DNA from: Levilinea saccharolytica
GTDB lineage: Bacteria > Chloroflexota > Anaerolineae > Anaerolineales > Anaerolineaceae
Assembly: GCF_001306035.1 (NCBI RefSeq)
Contig: NZ_LGCM01000065.1
Location: 1 to 64,000 of the forward strand
Length of the DNA stretch: 64,000 nt
Direction: 5' to 3'
Shown here: in pieces, positions 50,115 through 59,939 of the stretch
How positions within the stretch are numbered: the stretch's first letter is position 1
Layout: the number at the start of each line of letters is the position of its first letter
The notes under the pieces: generated by a model
The model's database searches: none
What the model was told of the DNA's origin: nothing
The model's input: only the letters and a program-made list of their open reading frames with translations
Position numbers and translations under genes: made by a program

Positions 50115-50789
50115 ATGTGTGCTCAACCCAAACGCGCGCTGATTTTTGTCAACGGCAGCCTGCCAGACCCAGAAAAAGTGCGCTTTTTGCTGGAGCCAGA
50201 CGACTGGCTGGTGGCTGTGGACGGGGGCTGGTATTACCTGAAGGCCCTGGGGCTGCGGCCGAATCTGCTCATCGGCGATCTGGATTCGGTGGCGGCCGAG
50301 GATGTGGCCGCGCTGGAGGCTCAGGGGGTCGAAATTCGCCGTTTTCCGGTGCATAAAGACGAAACCGATCTGGAGCTGGCCCTCCTGGCTGTACGCGCCG
50401 CGGGCGTGACCACCCTACGGGTGACGGCGGCCCTGGGCGGGCGGCTGGATCAGACCCTGGCCAACCTGTTCCTGCTGCTGCTGCCGGAGCTGGAAGACTG
50501 CGATGTGCGCCTGGACGACGGCCAGGAAGAGGTCTTCCTCATCCGCGAGCGGGCCGAAATTCACGGCCAGGCGGGGGATGGCGTCTCCCTGCTGCCCATT
50601 TTGGGCCCGGCGCGCGGCGTGACCACCGCCCAGCTGGTTTATCCGCTGCGGGGTGAGACGCTGTTTCCACAGCGCACCCGCGGCATCAGCAACGTGATGG
50701 AGAGCACCAGCGCCGCGGTCAGCGTGCAGCACGGTGTGCTGCTGTGCATCCACACGCGCAAATCTCAATCCGATTCATCTCAGGAGTAG
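50115..50789 (+). CDS. thiN: Thiamine diphosphokinase
   Basis: The 224-residue enzyme makes thiamine diphosphate from thiamine and ATP. Motifs: ALIFVNGSLPDPEK, the acidic VAVDGGWYYLKALGLRPNLLIGDLDS (ATP and metal site) and KDETDLELAL; the C-terminal domain has GGRLDQTLANLFLL. The ATG at 50115 directly follows the riboswitch hairpin; an upstream GTG lies inside it. ThiB starts two bases after its stop. It should allow use of imported thiamine. Confidence 0.92.
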   Translation: MCAQPKRALIFVNGSLPDPEKVRFLLEPDDWLVAVDGGWYYLKALGLRPNLLIGDLDSVAAEDVAALEAQGVEIRRFPVHKDETDLELALLAVRAAGVTTLRVTAALGGRLDQTLANLFLLLLPELEDCDVRLDDGQEEVFLIRERAEIHGQAGDGVSLLPILGPARGVTTAQLVYPLRGETLFPQRTRGISNVMESTSAAVSVQHGVLLCIHTRKSQSDSSQE

Positions 50790-50791
50790 GC

Positions 50792-51862
50792 ATGAAACGC
50801 TTTGTATGGATGTTGGTTTTGATGAGCTTCGTTTTCGCGGGCTGCACCCCGGCGGCTGCACCCGCGCCCGCTGCCCCTCAGCCCGCGGAACCGGCGGTGC
50901 TGACGGTGATGACCCACGATTCGTTTGCCGTCAGCGAAGAGGTGGTGGCGGCCTTTGAAGAGGCCAACCAGGTGAAGGTGATCTTTTTGAAGAGCGGCGA
51001 TTCCGGCTCGGCCCTCAACCGCGCCATCCTGACCAAGGGCAACCCCCAGGCGGATGTGTTTTATGGGGTGGACAACACCTTCCTCTCGCGCGCGCTGAAA
51101 GAGGATATCTTTGAGCCGTACGACTCGCCCCTGCTGGAAAAAATTCCCGCCGAGTTCCGCGCGGACGCACAAAACCGCGCCCTGCCGGTGGATTTTGGGG
51201 ATGTGTGCCTGAATTACGACATCGCCGCCCTGGAGGCCAAGGGGCTGGCTGTGCCGCAGAGTTTGGACGACCTGATTCGGCCCGAATACCGCGGCCTGCT
51301 GGTGGTGGAAAATCCGGCGGTGTCTTCGCCGGGGCTGGCTTTCCTGCTGGCCACCGTGGCGCAGTACGGCGAGGAGGGTTATCTGGAGTACTGGAAGAAG
51401 CTGCGCGCCAACGAGACGGCGGTGGTATCGGATTGGACCACGGCCTATTACACCAATTTCAGCGGCTCCTCCGGCAAAGGCCCCCAGCCGCTGGTGGTTT
51501 CGTATGCCAGCAGCCCGGCGGCCGAGGTGGTGTTTGCCGACCCGCCCGTGGATGAGGCCATCACCGGTTCGGTGACGGCCCCCGGCACCTGCTTCCGGCA
51601 GATTGAGTTCGTGGGCATCCTCAAGGGCACCTCCAACCGCGCCCTGGCTGAAAAATTTGTGGATTATATGCTCAGCGCGCCCTTCCAGGAAGACATGCCC
51701 CTGCAAATGTTCGTCTATCCGGTGAACAGCGAGGCCAAACTGCCCGAAGTGTATGAAAAATACGCCCAGCAGGCCCAGCAGCCGGCCCAATTGGACCCGG
51801 AGCGCATCGCTGCCCACCGCGACGCCTGGATTCAGGCCTGGGACGAGGCGGTTCTGCGTTGA
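50792..51862 (+). CDS. thiB: Thiamine ABC transporter substrate-binding lipoprotein
   Basis: The 356-residue protein has a lipoprotein signal with lipobox FVFAGCTP. The mature domain resembles ThiB/TbpA: VLTVMTHDSFAVSEEVVAAFEE, ALPVDFGDVCLNYDIAAL and VVSDWTTAYYTNF, where Trp/Tyr groups hold the thiamine rings. ThiB binds thiamine, its monophosphate and diphosphate. The Cys anchors it to the membrane, as in Gram-positive cells. CAGGAG precedes the ATG. Confidence 0.9.
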   Translation: MKRFVWMLVLMSFVFAGCTPAAAPAPAAPQPAEPAVLTVMTHDSFAVSEEVVAAFEEANQVKVIFLKSGDSGSALNRAILTKGNPQADVFYGVDNTFLSRALKEDIFEPYDSPLLEKIPAEFRADAQNRALPVDFGDVCLNYDIAALEAKGLAVPQSLDDLIRPEYRGLLVVENPAVSSPGLAFLLATVAQYGEEGYLEYWKKLRANETAVVSDWTTAYYTNFSGSSGKGPQPLVVSYASSPAAEVVFADPPVDEAITGSVTAPGTCFRQIEFVGILKGTSNRALAEKFVDYMLSAPFQEDMPLQMFVYPVNSEAKLPEVYEKYAQQAQQPAQLDPERIAAHRDAWIQAWDEAVLR

Positions 51863-53556
51863 GTGCTGCCCAGCTCACGGCAGCTAGGGCGGCCCGCTGG
51901 CGCAGGGGGGCGCTGTGGGCCGTTCCGTTTGCCTTTCTGGCTCTGTTTTTCTTTTACCCGCTGCTGACCATTTTCGGCACCGCCGGAGAATCCCTGCTGC
52001 AAAACGGCGTGGGGGCGGCGGGCTGGGCGCGCCTGACCCGCGCGCTGGGCTTCACCTTTTGGCAGGCGGGGCTTTCCACCCTGCTGACTCTGGCGGTGGG
52101 GCTGCCCGCGGCGGCCGTGTTTGGGCGCTACACCTTCCCCGGCAAACGCCTGGTGGGCATTTTGAGCACCCTGCCTTTCATTTTGCCCACGGTGGTGGTG
52201 GCGGCGGCCTTCAACGCCCTGGTGGGGCCGCGCGGCTGGCTGAACGTGGGCTTGATGGACCTGATGGGCTTGAAAGAGCCGCCCATCCAACTGCTCAACA
52301 GTTTGGCGGCCATCGTGCTGGTGCACGTGTTTTACAACGCCACCATCGTCATCCGCGTGGTGGGCAGCGCCTGGGCGCAGCTGGATCCGCGCCTGGAGCA
52401 GGCCGCGCGCGTGTTGGGGGCTTCGCCGCTGCGCGCCTGGCGTGAGGTGACCTTTCCGCTGCTGCGCCCGGCCCTGTGGGCAGCGGTGGTGCTGGTGTTC
52501 CTGTTTGATTTCACCAGCTTTGGCGTGGTGCTGCTCCTGGGCGGGCCGCGCTACGCCACCCTGGAGGTGGAAATTTACATCCAGGCCATGCAGATGCTGA
52601 ACATCCCGCTGGCGGGGCTGCTTTCGCTGATTCAGATGGGCTGCACGCTGGCCATCACCGCGCTGTACACGCGCCTGAGCCGCCAGCAAGGGGACATTCC
52701 CCTGACCCCGCGCGTGCACGGCGAGGGTCTGCGCCCGCCCCGCAGCCGCGCGGCGCGCTGGTTTGTGTTTGGGGTGGCGGCGGCCCTGCTGCTGCTCCTG
52801 GCGGCGCCTTTGGGCGCCCTGGGGGCGCGTTCGGTCACGCGCCTGGCGGGGGACCGCGAGGGGCGCACCAGCCTGGAGAGCGGCCTGACCCTGGATTATT
52901 ACCGCGAGCTGTTTGTCAACCGGCGCGAGGTGTATTTTTACGTGCCTCCGGCGGCGGCGCTGCGCAATTCGTTGGTGTACGCCGCCGAGACGGTGGCCAT
53001 TTCGCTCACCCTGGGGTTTTTGGCGGCTTACGCCGTCAACCGCAAGGGGGGCTGGGGGCGGGTGCTGAACCTGGCGCTGATGCTGCCGCTGGGCACCTCG
53101 GCGGTGACGCTGGGGCTGGGCTATCTGGTGGCCTTTAACCGCCCGCCGCTGGAGATTGCCCGCCTGCCGTTTTTGATCCCCGCCGCCCACAGCCTGGTGG
53201 CGCTGCCTTTTGTGGTGCGCACCCTGCAGCCCGCCCTGGCTTCCATCCCGGTACGGCTGCGGCAGGCGGCGGCCACCCTGGGCGCATCACCGTGGCAGGT
53301 GTGGAAATGGGTGGATCTGCCCATCGTGGGGCGGGCGGCCCTGGTGGGAGCCATTTTCTCTTTCACTATCTCGCTGGGGGAGTTCGGCGCCACCTCTTTT
53401 CTGGCGCGGCCTGAATATCCCACCCTGCCGGTGGCGATTTACCGCTTCTTGAGCCAGCCGGGGGCCTATAATTACGGGCAGGCCATGGCCATGTCCACCA
53501 TTTTGATGCTGGTGTGCGCGCTGAGCATCTTTTTGATGGAAAAGCTGGAGGCGTAG
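51859..53556 (+). CDS. thiP: Thiamine ABC transporter permease
   Basis: The 565-residue membrane protein has two fused permease halves with about 12 helices. Each half has the EAA-type loop: RVLGASPLRAWREVTFPLLRPAL (about residue 190) and AATLGASPWQVWKWVDLPIVGRAAL (about residue 480). These loops dock the ATPase ThiQ. The TTG start overlaps the thiB stop (TTGA). Its length is typical of ThiP (530-570). Confidence 0.9.
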   Translation: MSAAQLTAARAARWRRGALWAVPFAFLALFFFYPLLTIFGTAGESLLQNGVGAAGWARLTRALGFTFWQAGLSTLLTLAVGLPAAAVFGRYTFPGKRLVGILSTLPFILPTVVVAAAFNALVGPRGWLNVGLMDLMGLKEPPIQLLNSLAAIVLVHVFYNATIVIRVVGSAWAQLDPRLEQAARVLGASPLRAWREVTFPLLRPALWAAVVLVFLFDFTSFGVVLLLGGPRYATLEVEIYIQAMQMLNIPLAGLLSLIQMGCTLAITALYTRLSRQQGDIPLTPRVHGEGLRPPRSRAARWFVFGVAAALLLLLAAPLGALGARSVTRLAGDREGRTSLESGLTLDYYRELFVNRREVYFYVPPAAALRNSLVYAAETVAISLTLGFLAAYAVNRKGGWGRVLNLALMLPLGTSAVTLGLGYLVAFNRPPLEIARLPFLIPAAHSLVALPFVVRTLQPALASIPVRLRQAAATLGASPWQVWKWVDLPIVGRAALVGAIFSFTISLGEFGATSFLARPEYPTLPVAIYRFLSQPGAYNYGQAMAMSTILMLVCALSIFLMEKLEA

Positions 53557-53613
53557 ACGCGGCCTGGGGCTGCGGCAGCCTGGAAACGCATTGGAAGGAC
53601 GGAGCGAAGGCTT

Positions 53614-54647
<1,034 letters not shown>

Positions 54648-54657
<10 letters not shown>

Positions 54658-55145
54658 CAGCTGCATCCCATGCGGATGTGATCAAACTGAACCCGCGGGG
54701 CGAAGAGACCTGGCGCTACCCAGGGAAGATTCTGGTGCGGGGTGAGAAGGCCGTGCTGCTGGAGGCTTTTTTCAACCGTAAAGACCGCATGTTCCACGGA
54801 ATTTTTCTGCGCGTGGGCGACCGTTTTGTGGAGGCTTATTTCAGCCAGCGCGGCTATAACATCTTCGCCATGTACGACGTGGACGACGGGCATCTCAAGG
54901 GCTGGTACTGCAACGTGACCCGCCCGGCGCTGTTCCAGGACGGCCAGATTTCCTATGTGGATCTGGCCCTGGATTTGCTGGTGTACCCCGACGGGAGCAG
55001 CCTGGTGCTGGATGAGGATGAATTCGCGGAGCTGAACCTTTCGCCGGAGGAAGCCCAGTTCGCCTGGGACAGCCTGGCGGAGCTGAAGGCCCTGTTTGCC
55101 AGCGGCGCGGCGCAGGATTTGGAACGGCTGGTGCGGGAGGGATAG
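54648..55145 (+). CDS. DUF402 phosphohydrolase-like protein at the end of the thiamine operon
   Basis: The 165-residue protein matches DUF402 (Ntdp/FomD fold): a beta-barrel half FHGIFLRVGDRFVEAYFSQRGYNIFAMYDVDD, then GWYCNVTRPALFQDGQISYVDLALDLLVYPDG and LVLDEDEF. Known relatives hydrolyse nucleoside di- or triphosphates or a CMP phosphonate ester, using Lys, Tyr and Asp around the metal. It uses a GTG start with GGGAGG six bases upstream and overlaps thiQ by ten bases. It may dephosphorylate thiamine phosphates, but that is a guess from location. Confidence 0.8.
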
Positions 55146-55201
55146 TACCCCAAAGGGGGAAAGACGCGCCAGTCGCGGGTACAAAACGCGCCGGAGAACT
55201 G

Positions 55202-55207
55202 TATAAT
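55202..55207 (+). promoter_or_regulatory. -10-like box of the ABM-domain gene
   Basis: TATAAT lies 42 bases before the ATG, with AAAGGAGG at a proper distance from the start. No good -35 is visible. Confidence 0.4.
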
Positions 55208-55248
55208 GAAATTGGAGGGACAAGACCCCCCGCCGAAAGGAGGCTGAA

Positions 55249-55542
55249 ATGTATGTGTCCATTTTGAGCGGGCAGGTGGTGAAAGACAATTGGGTGCGGT
55301 TGGAAGAGGCCTACGCCAAAGCCATCCGTCACCCCCCCGAAGGCCTGTTGGAATCCTTCCTGATTCAAGACAGCGAAAGCCGCACGCTGTGGCAGATCGT
55401 TTCCGTCTGGCGCAGCCAGGAAGCCTATGAGTTGGGCCACGAGATGAAGGTGACGGATACCTGCACGCAGTTGTTCTGCGACGCGGGCAGCACCCCCGTG
55501 CGCACCGCGCACCGCGTCAGTCGGCATTACTCGCGCGTCTAA
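55249..55542 (+). CDS. ABM-type dimeric alpha/beta barrel protein
   Basis: The 97-residue protein starts [22 protein letters not shown] and contains [27 protein letters not shown], the strand-helix pattern of antibiotic biosynthesis monooxygenase-like small proteins. Such proteins may be quinol monooxygenases or simple ligand-binding dimers. No catalytic residue can be named. GGAGG precedes the ATG. Its stop overlaps the convergent cobU stop by four bases. Confidence 0.65.
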   Translation: MYVSILSGQVVKDNWVRLEEAYAKAIRHPPEGLLESFLIQDSESRTLWQIVSVWRSQEAYELGHEMKVTDTCTQLFCDAGSTPVRTAHRVSRHYSRV

Positions 55543-56102
55543 GGGGCGGGTGAGGTTGGCCCCTTGAGCCACATGGGCAGACCAGCCACCAAAAAAGCCA
55601 CCTGGTCGGCGGCTTGTGCCAGGCGTTGGTTGGCGCGGCCGAGCACATCGCGGTACATGCGCCCCAGGGGATAGGGCGGAACCAACCCCAGGCCGACCTC
55701 ATTGGAGACCACAATCCATTGCGCAGAAAGCTGCGCATAGGCGTTCAAGAGACCCTGGACTTCATCGTCCAGGGTTTGCTGCACCTGGGCTTCGTCGGTC
55801 CCTTCGGGCAAATCCATGAGGACATTGTTAGCCAGCAGGGTCAGGCAGTCCACCAGGATGACCTCAGCGGGGTAGGGGCAGGTTAGCACGGCGCTGCCCA
55901 CGTGACGGCGGGCTTCCAAAGTGCCCCATTGGGGCGGGCGTTCGGCGCGGTGGGCGGCGATGCGGCGGCGCATTTCGTCATCCCCGGCGGTGGCGGTGGC
56001 CACATAGAGCACGTGCGGGCTGCGTTGGGCGGCCAGGGTTTGCGCCAGGGTGCTTTTGCCGCTGCGCGCCCCGCCCAGGATGAGGGTCAGGCTTTTGCCC
56101 AT
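55539..56102 (-). CDS. cobU: Adenosylcobinamide kinase/adenosylcobinamide-phosphate guanylyltransferase
   Basis: The 187-residue enzyme has the P-loop [12 protein letters not shown] at its N-terminus, [16 protein letters not shown] with the adjacent HRAERP (the guanylylated His), and [15 protein letters not shown] then [25 protein letters not shown]. It phosphorylates adenosylcobinamide and adds GMP. GGAGGAGACTT precedes the ATG at 56102. It overlaps the CbiR-like gene by 16 bases; cobS is upstream in the same operon. Confidence 0.92.
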   Translation of the reverse strand: MGKSLTLILGGARSGKSTLAQTLAAQRSPHVLYVATATAGDDEMRRRIAAHRAERPPQWGTLEARRHVGSAVLTCPYPAEVILVDCLTLLANNVLMDLPEGTDEAQVQQTLDDEVQGLLNAYAQLSAQWIVVSNEVGLGLVPPYPLGRMYRDVLGRANQRLAQAADQVAFLVAGLPMWLKGPTSPAP

Positions 56103-56908
56103 AAGTCTCCTCCGGCGGCCAACCGTTGGCGGCTGGCATTCAGAGCTTGCAGGGAGGTGTGGAAGTCCTCCTCGCCAAAAATTTCCAGGGTCAGCACCCC
56201 GCGGTAATCGGCGCGCAGCAGGGCCGCCAGGACGGCGTCCAGGGCGGCGGGGTCGGCGTGGCGCAGGGATTGGTGATCGCGCGTGCCGATGCCGTGCAGG
56301 TGGATGACGCGCGTGGTCGGCAGGGCGCGCTGAAGATAGGTGAGCGGGTCGCGGCCGTCGAGCCACAGGTGGCCGATATCCACGCAGCGGCTGACGGGGA
56401 TCTGATCGAAGATCGGCTCCCAGAAGTCCAGGGGGTAACCTTCCAGGTTTTCCACTGCCAGGAGGGCGGGGTCACCGGCCCAGGCGGCGGCCTGCCGCAG
56501 GGCGCGGATGGAATTCTGCTGCCAGCGGGCCAGCACCTGCGGGTCGGTTTGGCTGCGTTCCTCGCGGCCGTCCAGATGCAGCACGTAGGCGAAGGGGGCC
56601 AGGGCGCGGGTGCGTTCGATGACGCGCTCGGCCTTGACCAGCGAGGGGTGGCGCAGGTCTTCCTCTGCGCCCAGGCGCAGATCCAAGGGCAGATGCACGG
56701 TGTAGCTCAGGTTGTGGGCGGCGGCCAAAGCCTGCATTTCCGCCACGGTTTCGGCACTGGGCAGGTTATTGGTTCCGTCGTCCACCTCAAACAGCACCAG
56801 TTCAATATCCTGCGCCTGGTCCGCCAGAAAGCGCACATTGGGCAGGATGTCATCCGGGACGATATAGGAAGTCGTGCCGAGGCGAAACGGAAAAGGGGGA
56901 AGGGTCAT
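56087..56908 (-). CDS. CbiR-like TIM-barrel protein (cobamide remodelling phosphodiesterase candidate)
   Basis: The 273-residue protein has the xylose-isomerase-like/AP endonuclease 2 TIM barrel: [90 protein letters not shown] and [10 protein letters not shown]. Metal ligands Glu, Asp, His and His are all visible in these. CbiR enzymes of this superfamily cut cobamides to recycle cobinamide. The gene sits between cobS and cobU with overlaps, as reported for CbiR genes. A sugar-isomerase alternative is weaker because no sugar genes are close. Confidence 0.72.
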   Translation of the reverse strand: MTLPPFPFRLGTTSYIVPDDILPNVRFLADQAQDIELVLFEVDDGTNNLPSAETVAEMQALAAAHNLSYTVHLPLDLRLGAEEDLRHPSLVKAERVIERTRALAPFAYVLHLDGREERSQTDPQVLARWQQNSIRALRQAAAWAGDPALLAVENLEGYPLDFWEPIFDQIPVSRCVDIGHLWLDGRDPLTYLQRALPTTRVIHLHGIGTRDHQSLRHADPAALDAVLAALLRADYRGVLTLEIFGEEDFHTSLQALNASRQRLAAGGDLWAKA

Positions 56909-56919
56909 GGGGGAGATGC

Positions 56920-57660
56920 CTACAAAATGGGGATGCGGGCCGCGAAGGTCAGCAGCGTGACCAGTTCGACCATCTCGATACACAGGCCCATCACGTCGCC
57001 GGTGACACCGCCCAGGCGGGCTTTGGCTGCACGCAGGATGAGCCAGGCGGCGGCTGCGCCCAGCAGCAGGGCCGCGGCCCCGCGCCAACCGCCCAGCGCC
57101 GCGGCCAGCCCCACGGGGAGAAAGGCCGCCAGCAGGGCCGGTTTTTGCAGGCCTTCGGCCAGGGCAGCCCCCAAACCCGCGGGGCGCGCCTGGGGCTGTA
57201 AGGCCAGCCAGAGCACCAGCCAGCGCGCCAGGGTCGGGGCCAGCAGCATGGCCGCCCAGCCGCCCGCGCCAGGGGGCAGAGACAGCAGCGCAAAGACCTT
57301 CAGCATCAGAAACAAGACCAGGCCCACGCCCGCAAAGCTGCCCATGCGCGGGTCTTTCATGATCTCCAGCCGCCGCTGTGCGGAGACCGGGGCCAGCAGA
57401 CCGTCGCAGCAGTCGGCCAGCCCGTCCAGGTGCAGTCCGCCGGTGAGGGCCGCCCACACGGCGGTGAGCAGCACGGCAGCCAGGAGCGGGGGGAAGAGCG
57501 CGCCCAGGGCAGCGCTCGCGCCCATTAACAATCCACCCAGGAGCAAGCCCACCAGCGGAAACCAGGGGGCAGCGCGGCTGAGGGGAGCCGGTTGGAGGGG
57601 GGTGCGGGAGCGCACCGGCAGGGTGGTGAGGAACATGAGGGCGGTCAGAAAGGGGTGCAT
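56920..57660 (-). CDS. cobS: Adenosylcobinamide-GDP ribazoletransferase (cobalamin synthase)
   Basis: The 246-residue integral membrane enzyme joins adenosylcobinamide-GDP with alpha-ribazole (phosphate). It starts FLTALMFLTTLPVR and has the conserved TGGLHLDGLADCCDGL and RRLEIMKDPRMGSFAGVGLVLFL metal-binding motifs. Near the end is RLGGVTGDVMGLCIEMVELVTLL. About seven helices are expected. It is the first gene of the cobS-cbiR-cobU operon. No cobalamin riboswitch is visible upstream. Confidence 0.92.
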   Translation of the reverse strand: MHPFLTALMFLTTLPVRSRTPLQPAPLSRAAPWFPLVGLLLGGLLMGASAALGALFPPLLAAVLLTAVWAALTGGLHLDGLADCCDGLLAPVSAQRRLEIMKDPRMGSFAGVGLVLFLMLKVFALLSLPPGAGGWAAMLLAPTLARWLVLWLALQPQARPAGLGAALAEGLQKPALLAAFLPVGLAAALGGWRGAAALLLGAAAAWLILRAAKARLGGVTGDVMGLCIEMVELVTLLTFAARIPIL

Positions 57661-57765
57661 ACGTTCTCTGTGGCTCCGGGGTTCTATTGTAACGCAGGAC
57701 GGGCCGTGAGGGGTAAACCGGGCGAAAGGCTTGCCGGATTGGCGGGTTTGGATTATGTTAAGCCT

Positions 57766-58794
57766 ATGCAGCCAGACCTGACCCCACCCGCACGCGCGTT
57801 GTTCATCCTCAATCCCGTTTCGGGTGTCACCTCCGCCGAGGCGGTGCTGGCCCTGGTGCAGCAGCGCTTCAGCGCGGCGGGTTGGGAGCTGCGCACCTAC
57901 ACCACCCAGGGAAATGAATCGCTGAAGCCGGTGGTGGCCGAAGCGCTGGACTGGGGGGCGCAGTTGGTGGTGGTTTCGGGCGGGGACGGCACGGTTTCGG
58001 GTGCGGCGGACGGGCTGGTGGGCACTTCGGTGCCGTTGGGGGTGCTGCCCGCGGGAACCTGGAACGCGCTTTCGCGCAATTTGGGCATCCCTTTGCAGCT
58101 CGAAACGGCTCTGGAACTGATTTTGGGGGAACACAGCCTGCGCCGCCTGGACGGGCTGAGCATCGCTGGCCGCCTGTATTTGCTTAACGCCGGTGCGGGG
58201 ATCAGCTCCACGCTGATTCAAACCACCGACCGCCAGCAGAAGCGCCGTTTTGGCTTTTTGGCTTATTTGCTGAATTTCTTCCGCTCGCTGATCGGCTTGC
58301 AGCCGCACGCCTTCACCCTGCAAATTGATGATTTGCCTGTGCGCACACGTGCCTCGGAAATAATGATTGTGAACAGCAGCGTGATTGGCCTGGGGGAACT
58401 GCCCACGCCGCTGAATATCTATCCCGATGACGGACTGATGGAAGTGTGTGTGCTGCGCTCGCGCACGCTGGTGGACCTGCTGCGGGTGGCCTGGGACGTG
58501 GTGATCTCGCGGCGCGACCGTTCGCCGCGGCTGCGCACCTATCGGGCGGCGCGCCGCATTTGGGTCAGCGCCAGCAAGCCGCTGGTGGCCCAGGCGGATG
58601 GGGAAATTATCGGGCAGACGCCTTTTGAGGCCTTTGTGGTTCCGGGGGCGGTGTGTTTAATTGTGCCCAGCGCGGCCTCCCGTCAGGGAATTGAGCTGTT
58701 CCGCGAGCAAATCCGCGCCCTGGCGGAGCGCACCTTTACCGTACGATCCATTCGGTCTGCGGTCGGCTCAGGAAACGCGCGCCCTGAGGCGTGA
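57766..58794 (+). CDS. Diacylglycerol kinase family lipid kinase-like protein
   Basis: The 342-residue protein has the DAGK/YegS catalytic fold: LFILNPVSGVTSAEAV, VVSGGDGTVSGAADGLVG (the GGDGT nucleotide motif) and LGVLPAGTWNALSRNLGIP. The C-terminal beta-sandwich includes MIVNSSVIGLGELP and YPDDGLMEVCVLRS. It phosphorylates diacylglycerol or a related lipid. The N in GTWNALSRNL replaces the usual GTxNDFAR motif. Its 3' end overlaps the convergent peptidase gene by 59 bases. Confidence 0.82.
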   Translation: MQPDLTPPARALFILNPVSGVTSAEAVLALVQQRFSAAGWELRTYTTQGNESLKPVVAEALDWGAQLVVVSGGDGTVSGAADGLVGTSVPLGVLPAGTWNALSRNLGIPLQLETALELILGEHSLRRLDGLSIAGRLYLLNAGAGISSTLIQTTDRQQKRRFGFLAYLLNFFRSLIGLQPHAFTLQIDDLPVRTRASEIMIVNSSVIGLGELPTPLNIYPDDGLMEVCVLRSRTLVDLLRVAWDVVISRRDRSPRLRTYRAARRIWVSASKPLVAQADGEIIGQTPFEAFVVPGAVCLIVPSAASRQGIELFREQIRALAERTFTVRSIRSAVGSGNARPEA

Positions 58795-59923
58795 CGATCA
58801 CATCTTCTTCCAGCCCCACATACCCGTGTTCGGGGAGCATCAGTCCCGGCTCAATGGTGAACACCTGCCCGGCTTCCAGCGTGCCCAGGGGGCGGCGGCC
58901 GTAGCGTTCCCACAGGGGGCCCATGAGCGCACCGCCGTCGTGCACGCGGCGTCCCACCTGGTGACCCAGGCCGTAGGGGAATTCGGGGTAGCCCGCCGCC
59001 GTCAGGCGTTGGCGCGCCAACTGATCCAATTCGTGGCCGGGGGTGCCGGGGAGCATGGCCTGGGCCACCGCCTGGATGGTATCGGCCACGGTGCGAAAAC
59101 CGTGCTGCACGGCTTCGGGCGGCTGGGTTTCGCCGGGGCGCAGCATATACACCACGCGCTGTAAGTCAGAGCAATAGCCCTGATAGCGCACGCCGAAATC
59201 CAGGTGCAAAATGTGCCCGCGTTCCAGGGGGATATCACCGGGCAGGCCGTGGCCCACCGCTGAAAGCGGCCCGTGGTTCACCGCCGGGCAGCCCGCCCGC
59301 GCCCAGGCGGTTTCCAGGCCGCGCCGGTCCACCTCGGCGTGCATGCGCGCAGCCACCTCGCGCTCGGTGAGGCCGGGGCGCAGCTCGGCGAACAGGCTGG
59401 CGAAAATTTCTTCGGCGATATCCACCGCGGTCTGGATCCGCTGCACTTCCTGGGCGGTTTTGCGCCCGTTGAGGGCGGCGATCACCTCGGCCGAGGAGAT
59501 GAGGCGGTCGTGATAGGGCGTGTTGGCCAGCATGTGGGTGAGCAGCGAGTACATGCCGTGGGTCAGGCCGTCGGCCAGTTCGTCATCGGGGCAGGTGTTG
59601 ATGGCGATTTGCTGGGGGTTAAGGTGTTCCAGAGTGTCCAGCAGCACCGGCTGAATGGATTGGTCGTAGGTCAGCACCTGGGTGTAGGCGCCGGTGGCCT
59701 GGGCGGCTTCGCGCTCCAGGCGGCCGACGATGGCCACGCGCTGCCCCTGGCGGGTGAGGATCAGCGCGCTGTGCCAGGTGAGGCCGGTTTCGCCGTAGAT
59801 GAGCGCCAGCATGGGGTCGGCCAGCACAGAGGTCTCGCGCACGAAAGTCAGCCAAAGGTCAATCTTTTTTTCCTGCAAAATGGCGACAGCCTGGTCCACT
59901 TTTTCGAGCACGATGGGGTTCAT
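58736..59923 (-). CDS. M24 family metallopeptidase (Xaa-Pro peptidase-like)
   Basis: The 395-residue protein has a creatinase-like N-terminal domain (residues 1-155) and a pita-bread peptidase domain. Metal ligands are visible: Asp in LHLDFGVRYQGYCSDLQR (two Asp), His in GLGHQVGRRVHDGG, Glu in VFTIEPGLMLP and Glu in GLEEDVIVTP. Such enzymes remove N-terminal residues before proline. A possible role in general peptide recycling is inferred. It converges on the lipid kinase-like gene with a 59-base overlap. The PAP2 gene is upstream by 16 bases. Confidence 0.87.
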   Translation of the reverse strand: MNPIVLEKVDQAVAILQEKKIDLWLTFVRETSVLADPMLALIYGETGLTWHSALILTRQGQRVAIVGRLEREAAQATGAYTQVLTYDQSIQPVLLDTLEHLNPQQIAINTCPDDELADGLTHGMYSLLTHMLANTPYHDRLISSAEVIAALNGRKTAQEVQRIQTAVDIAEEIFASLFAELRPGLTEREVAARMHAEVDRRGLETAWARAGCPAVNHGPLSAVGHGLPGDIPLERGHILHLDFGVRYQGYCSDLQRVVYMLRPGETQPPEAVQHGFRTVADTIQAVAQAMLPGTPGHELDQLARQRLTAAGYPEFPYGLGHQVGRRVHDGGALMGPLWERYGRRPLGTLEAGQVFTIEPGLMLPEHGYVGLEEDVIVTPQGARFLSRPQTEWIVR

Positions 59924-59939
59924 GCGGCCTCCGGAGGGG

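Noticed and set aside
51832-53190. Long minus-strand open frame opposite thiP
   Set aside because: Low-complexity Gln/Arg/His-rich translation, antisense to a clear permease gene.
57661-57765. Cobalamin riboswitch upstream of cobS
   Set aside because: No B12-box-like sequence was found and the gap is too short for the aptamer.
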